DNA of 64,000 nt from Mycoplasma phocoeninasale (lineage in GTDB: Bacteria > Bacillota_I > Bacilli_A > Mycoplasmatales > Metamycoplasmataceae), in contig NZ_CP051480.1 of assembly GCF_012934885.1 (NCBI RefSeq), forward strand, positions 1 through 64,000, read 5' to 3'. The notes under the pieces were generated by a model, which worked only from the letters and a program-made list of their open reading frames with translations, had not been told where the DNA came from and did no database searches. Positions 60,701 through 64,000 of this stretch are shown one piece after another (the stretch's first letter is position 1; the number at the start of each line of letters is the position of its first letter). The position numbers were made by a program, and so were the translations under genes.

Positions 60701-61348
60701 TTATTTAGATAGTAAATATTTAACATCGATATCACGTAGTTTAGCGATATCTTCAACTGTTCTAACTTTTTTAAGGGCTTTAATAGCAGCTTGAACAATA
60801 TTTTGTTTGGTTCTTGAACCATATGTTTTTGTTGAAATATCGGTATAACCAGCTAATTCAACTACAGCACGTACAGTATTTGATGCGATAATTCCAGCAC
60901 CTTTTGGAGCAGGACGTAATTGAATTTTTGAAGCTAAGAATTTTTCTGAAATTTCATGTGGAATAGTTCCTTCGACAATTGGAACAGAAAAAATGTGTTT
61001 TTGGGCATCTTTAACAGCTTTTTTGATAGCATCTTGTACTTCGTTTGCTTTTCCATGTCCAAATCCAACTTTACCTTTTTTATCACCAACAACTACGTAA
61101 GCTGAGAATGAGAATCTACGTCCACCCTTAACTACTGTTGTTACTCTGGCAATATCAATAACTTTTTCTTCATATAATTTTGGTTGTTGAACAACTGCTT
61201 TACGATCAGAGAATTGTTTTGGTTTTTTATCACTATGATTTGCACGCTTTTCAGCTAATAGAGGTGACTTAGTTCCCTTGTTAACTGGAGCGATAACTTT
61301 AGTTGATGTTGTATTATTTTCCATTGTTTTTTTTGTTTCTTCTGTCAT
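60701..61348 (-). CDS. rpsE: 30S ribosomal protein S5 with N-terminal extension
   Basis: S5 helps fidelity and mRNA unwinding at the entry tunnel. The 215-residue protein is about 50 residues longer than the E. coli protein: the first 55 or so residues ([17 protein letters not shown] onward) are Lys, Thr and Ser-rich and not part of the S5 fold. The core begins around [19 protein letters not shown], with [16 protein letters not shown] and [13 protein letters not shown]. The ATG overlaps the rplR stop by one base. Alternative internal starts lack a better ribosome site, so I keep the long form. Confidence 0.95.
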   Translation of the reverse strand: MTEETKKTMENNTTSTKVIAPVNKGTKSPLLAEKRANHSDKKPKQFSDRKAVVQQPKLYEEKVIDIARVTTVVKGGRRFSFSAYVVVGDKKGKVGFGHGKANEVQDAIKKAVKDAQKHIFSVPIVEGTIPHEISEKFLASKIQLRPAPKGAGIIASNTVRAVVELAGYTDISTKTYGSRTKQNIVQAAIKALKKVRTVEDIAKLRDIDVKYLLSK

Positions 61349-61695
61349 TAGAATCTAATCCCTTCTTCTCTTAATATATCACAAAAGGCTGCTAATTTAC
61401 CATGATAAATGTAACCAGAACGATCAAAGACGATTGTTTCAATATTTGCCTTTTTTAATTTTGAAGCAAATTCCTTTGCAACAAGTTTAACAGTTTCAAT
61501 ATTGTTACCTTTATTTGATAATTCTCTAGTTGATGATGAAGCTAATGTTGTGTGAGATAAGTCATTAACTGCTTGAGCATAAAAATGATGCAATGATTTA
61601 AAAACTACTACACGTGGTTTTGTCTCTGTACCTTTTGCTAGCTTGTTAGTTATTTTTAAATGTTTGGCTTTACGTTTTAAATTTCTTGATAACAT
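61348..61695 (-). CDS. rplR: 50S ribosomal protein L18
   Basis: L18 binds 5S rRNA on the central protuberance. The 115-residue protein has [18 protein letters not shown] and ends [20 protein letters not shown], then EEGIRF. The motifs and length are standard. It lies between rplF and rpsE, overlapping rpsE by one base. Confidence 0.97.
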   Translation of the reverse strand: MLSRNLKRKAKHLKITNKLAKGTETKPRVVVFKSLHHFYAQAVNDLSHTTLASSSTRELSNKGNNIETVKLVAKEFASKLKKANIETIVFDRSGYIYHGKLAAFCDILREEGIRF

Positions 61696-61713
61696 AATAA
61701 TTTCCTATAACTA

Positions 61714-62253
61714 CTATTTAGCAGCAGTTTTCCCTTCTTTTCTTCTAATAACTTCACCTTTGTACATAATTCCTTTTCCTGAATATGGGCTTGGTCTTCT
61801 AATATTTCTAATATTAGCAGCAAATTCACCAACAGCTTGTTTATCAATTCCTGAAATAACAATGTTTGTAGGTTTAACAACTTCAACTTTTAGATTTGAA
61901 GGAAGTGGTAGCATCACAGGATGTGAATAACCAGCAATAACTTCAATTTCATTTCCCTTTAGAGTGGCTTTGTAACCAACCCCTTTAATTTCGATTTCTT
62001 TTTTGTAACCTTCTGAAACACCAATTAACATATTACTAATAATCGCATTGGTTGTTCCATGTAATTGTTTTGTAGCTTTTTCTTCGTTTGTTCTTAGAGT
62101 TTTGATTTGATTATTTTCAACAGATACTTGTATTAATGGAGAAAATGTATATTCCAATTCTCCTAAATTACCTTTAATAATAATGTGGTTATTTTCTAGT
62201 TTGATTTCAACATTCTTAGGAATTTCTAAAATTCTTTTACCAATTCTTGACAT
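61714..62253 (-). CDS. rplF: 50S ribosomal protein L6
   Basis: A 179-residue protein starting MSRIGKRILEIPKNVEI, with IEIKGVGYKATLKGNEI and the C-terminal block RRPSPYSGKGIMYKGEVIRR. I choose ATG 62253 because it matches the family start and has AGGA seven bases upstream. A longer reading from 62271 would add six residues overlapping rpsH and is unlikely. Confidence 0.97.
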   Translation of the reverse strand: MSRIGKRILEIPKNVEIKLENNHIIIKGNLGELEYTFSPLIQVSVENNQIKTLRTNEEKATKQLHGTTNAIISNMLIGVSEGYKKEIEIKGVGYKATLKGNEIEVIAGYSHPVMLPLPSNLKVEVVKPTNIVISGIDKQAVGEFAANIRNIRRPSPYSGKGIMYKGEVIRRKEGKTAAK

Positions 62254-62260
62254 ACTATTC

Positions 62261-62674
62261 CTATCACACAAAAGCGATTACTTCGCCACCTAAGTTGGCT
62301 TTTCTTGCTTCTTTATCTGTTAATAAACCTTTTGATGTTGAAATTATTGCTGTACCATATCCGCTTAATACACGTGGTAATTTTTCGCTTGGTGAATATA
62401 CTTTTAAACCTGGTTTTGAAACCTTTTTTAATCCTGAAATAGCTGATTGATTTTGATTCATACCTTTGTATTTTAAAGTTATTTTAATTTCCTTAAATGA
62501 AGTTTTTTCATTTACGATAACTTCATAATTGGTAATGTATCCTTCACGTTTAACTATTTCTAAGATCTTTTCTTTTTTTACTGAATGAGGTAAAACTACT
62601 TCAGTGTATTTACGTGAAATAGCATTTTTCATTCTCACAAACATATCTGCTATTGGGTCAATAATAATTGCCAT
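62261..62674 (-). CDS. rpsH: 30S ribosomal protein S8
   Basis: S8 binds central-domain 16S rRNA and, in many bacteria, represses the spc operon. The 137-residue protein has IDPIADMFVRMKNAISRKY, LPRVLSGYGTAIISTSKGL and ends GGEVIAFVW; the last Trp is TGA before TAG 62263-62261, matching the usual C-terminal Trp of S8 and supporting code 4. It starts two bases after the rpsN stop. Confidence 0.97.
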
Positions 62675-62676
62675 AA

Positions 62677-62862
62677 TTATCAGCTCGCTTTCTTTACACC
62701 AGGAATTTTTCCTTCATGTGCTAATTTTCTAAAACAAATTCTACAAATTTTATATTTACGCAATACTGCGTGGACTCTTCCGCAAAGTTGGCAACGTGTG
62801 TACTTTCTTACGGCAAATTTTGGTTCACGTTCTGCTTTAACCATTAATGATTTTCTAGCCAT
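62677..62862 (-). CDS. rpsN: 30S ribosomal protein S14 type Z
   Basis: A 61-residue zinc-type S14: [20 protein letters not shown], then CQLCGR and CRICFR as the zinc site, ending [10 protein letters not shown]. The final Trp is TGA, as in S14 of relatives, before TAA 62679-62677. It lies between rplE and rpsH. Confidence 0.97.
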
Positions 62863-62872
62863 ATATTACTCC

Positions 62873-63436
62873 TTATAAATTGCCTTTTGCGAAAGGCATT
62901 CCTAAATGTTTCAATAATGCATAAGTTTCTTCATTTGACTTAGCAGAGGTTACAATAATAACGTCCATTCCTTTTAATTTACGAATTTTGTCATATGAAA
63001 TTTCTGGGAAAATGATTTCTTCTTTTATACCGATGGCATAACTTCCACGGCCATCAAAACTTTTTAGTGATGTTCCATTAAAATCACGAACACGGGGTAA
63101 AGCAATATTAATTAATTTAGTTAAAAATGCTCACATTTTTTCGCGTCTCAAGGTAACTTTTCCGCCCATTGGCATACCTTCACGTAATTTTCATGATGCT
63201 AAAGATTTTTTAGCTTTGGTTTGGTATGGTTTTTGACCAGTGATTTGTGCTAGTTCAACCATAACTTCTTCAATAGCTTTTGAGTTTGATACTTCATTAC
63301 CGGCAGTCATGTTAATAACAATCTTCTTTAATTTGGGAGCTTGCATAATGCTTGTATAGCCAAATTCTTTTACAAGTTCATTACGAACTGATGCAGTATA
63401 TTTATTTTCTAGTGCTAATTTTTCTTGTTTCGCCAT
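62873..63436 (-). CDS. rplE: 50S ribosomal protein L5
   Basis: L5 binds 5S rRNA and contacts P-site tRNA. The 187-residue protein has [39 protein letters not shown] with a TGA-coded Trp, [15 protein letters not shown] and [20 protein letters not shown]. Standard-code reading truncates it after the first 81 residues. It follows rplX by 11 bases. Confidence 0.97.
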
Positions 63437-63447
63437 GCTTCTCTCCT

Positions 63448-63783
63448 TTATATTGTTTTATTAACTTTCTTCATTAGTCTTTGTTTTTTACCGGTTTTAG
63501 CGTCAATTTTTCAACCAATCTTTGATCCGATTGAATGTTGTCCTTCAGCGCCTTTTTTAGCTAAATAAGCAACATTTGACACGTGAATTGGGAATTCTTT
63601 TTTCTCAATTTTTCCTTCAGTGTTTTCTTGTGAAGGTTTGTGGTGCTTGGTTTTCATATTAATTTTTTTCAATGTTACAGTTTGATTTTTTAGATTTGTT
63701 TCTAAAACAGATGCAAATTTACCTTTGTCTTTACCTGAAATAATTAAAACCATATCGTTTTTTCTAATTTTAGCTTGAGCCAT
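63448..63783 (-). CDS. rplX: 50S ribosomal protein L24
   Basis: L24 starts 50S assembly at the 5' end of 23S rRNA. The 111-residue protein has the KOW motif [20 protein letters not shown] and the [20 protein letters not shown] segment. A TGA (Trp) in the C-terminal third at 63513-63511 precedes [12 protein letters not shown], standard for L24. The ATG overlaps the rplN stop. Confidence 0.97.
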
Positions 63784-64000
63784 TATAAAACCTCCGGAGC
63801 TAATGAAATAACTTTTAGATAACCTTTATCACGTAATTCTCTTGCAACAGGTCCAAATACCCGTGTTCCTCTTAGAGAACCATCCTCTTTGATTAAAACA
63901 ACAGCGTTATCATCAAATCTTATGTGAGAACCATTATCTCTAGCTAATCCTCTTTTTGTTCTAACAATAACTGCTTTAACAACTTGACCTTCTTTAACTA
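63783..64000 (-). CDS. rplN: 50S ribosomal protein L14 (N-terminal part outside window)
   Basis: The last 72 or so residues of L14 are visible: [51 protein letters not shown], ending VISLAPEVL, all diagnostic. The rest continues past the window end. The TAA overlaps the rplX ATG by one base, continuing the spc-operon order. Confidence 0.96.
   Translation of the reverse strand, partial: VKEGQVVKAVIVRTKRGLARDNGSHIRFDDNAVVLIKEDGSLRGTRVFGPVARELRDKGYLKVISLAPEVL

Overview
The window is chromosomal DNA of a mollicute, most likely a mycoplasma of the Hominis group (Metamycoplasma or a close relative). It is strongly AT-rich. UGA is read as tryptophan throughout: most long genes (topA, cas9, rpoB, rpoC, fusA, metG, secY) are open only under genetic code 4, and ribosomal proteins S8 and S14 regain their usual C-terminal Trp when UGA is read through. 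The species is inferred from gene content only.

Layout. 1-12.3 kb: plus-strand housekeeping genes (truB, a Cof-type HAD phosphatase, prfA-prmC, dnaJ with a CIRCE operator, topA, two unknown proteins, cmk-der-gpsA, an HU-like protein), with ribF on the minus strand. 12.3-15.7 kb: minus-strand recU, then a translationally coupled pair of putative nucleases (DUF2779 and YqaJ-like MAGa7180 families). 15.9-25.0 kb: a complete type II CRISPR-Cas locus with a minus-strand tracrRNA, plus-strand cas9, an array of 48 repeats and 47 spacers, and a minus-strand cas1-cas2-csn2-like operon pointing into the array. 25.2-43.7 kb: minus-strand rplU-rpmA, rpoB-rpoC, rplJ-rplL, a DUF1846 gene, rpsL-rpsG-fusA, a lipoprotein, two multi-span membrane proteins and an RluD-type pseudouridine synthase. 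43.7-49.5 kb: an IMPACT-family gene, a PQ-loop protein, eight tRNA genes, obg, metG and a TrmN6-like methyltransferase. 49.6-54.5 kb: a 16S-23S rRNA operon without 5S. 54.5-64 kb: a ribosomal protein cluster, rplN through rplQ and rpmF, including secY, adk, map, infA and rpoA.

How it works together. Most of the window is translation and transcription machinery with conserved operon order, many 1-11 nt overlaps, and leader elements for L10 and L21. The accessory part is 12.3-25 kb. There the tracrRNA anti-repeat, decay at the left end of the array and a leader-anchor-like heptamer at the right end agree that pre-crRNA is made from the minus strand, with new spacers added next to csn2. Four distinct spacers are sequence variants encoding the same peptide in the same register, a record of repeated acquisition from homologous invaders.

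The main candidates for something less described are the spacer family, the split CRISPR layout with two palindromes around the cas1 promoter, the neighbouring nuclease pair, acidic tails on both RpoA and RpoC, and a membrane protein with a SAP-like cytoplasmic tail.
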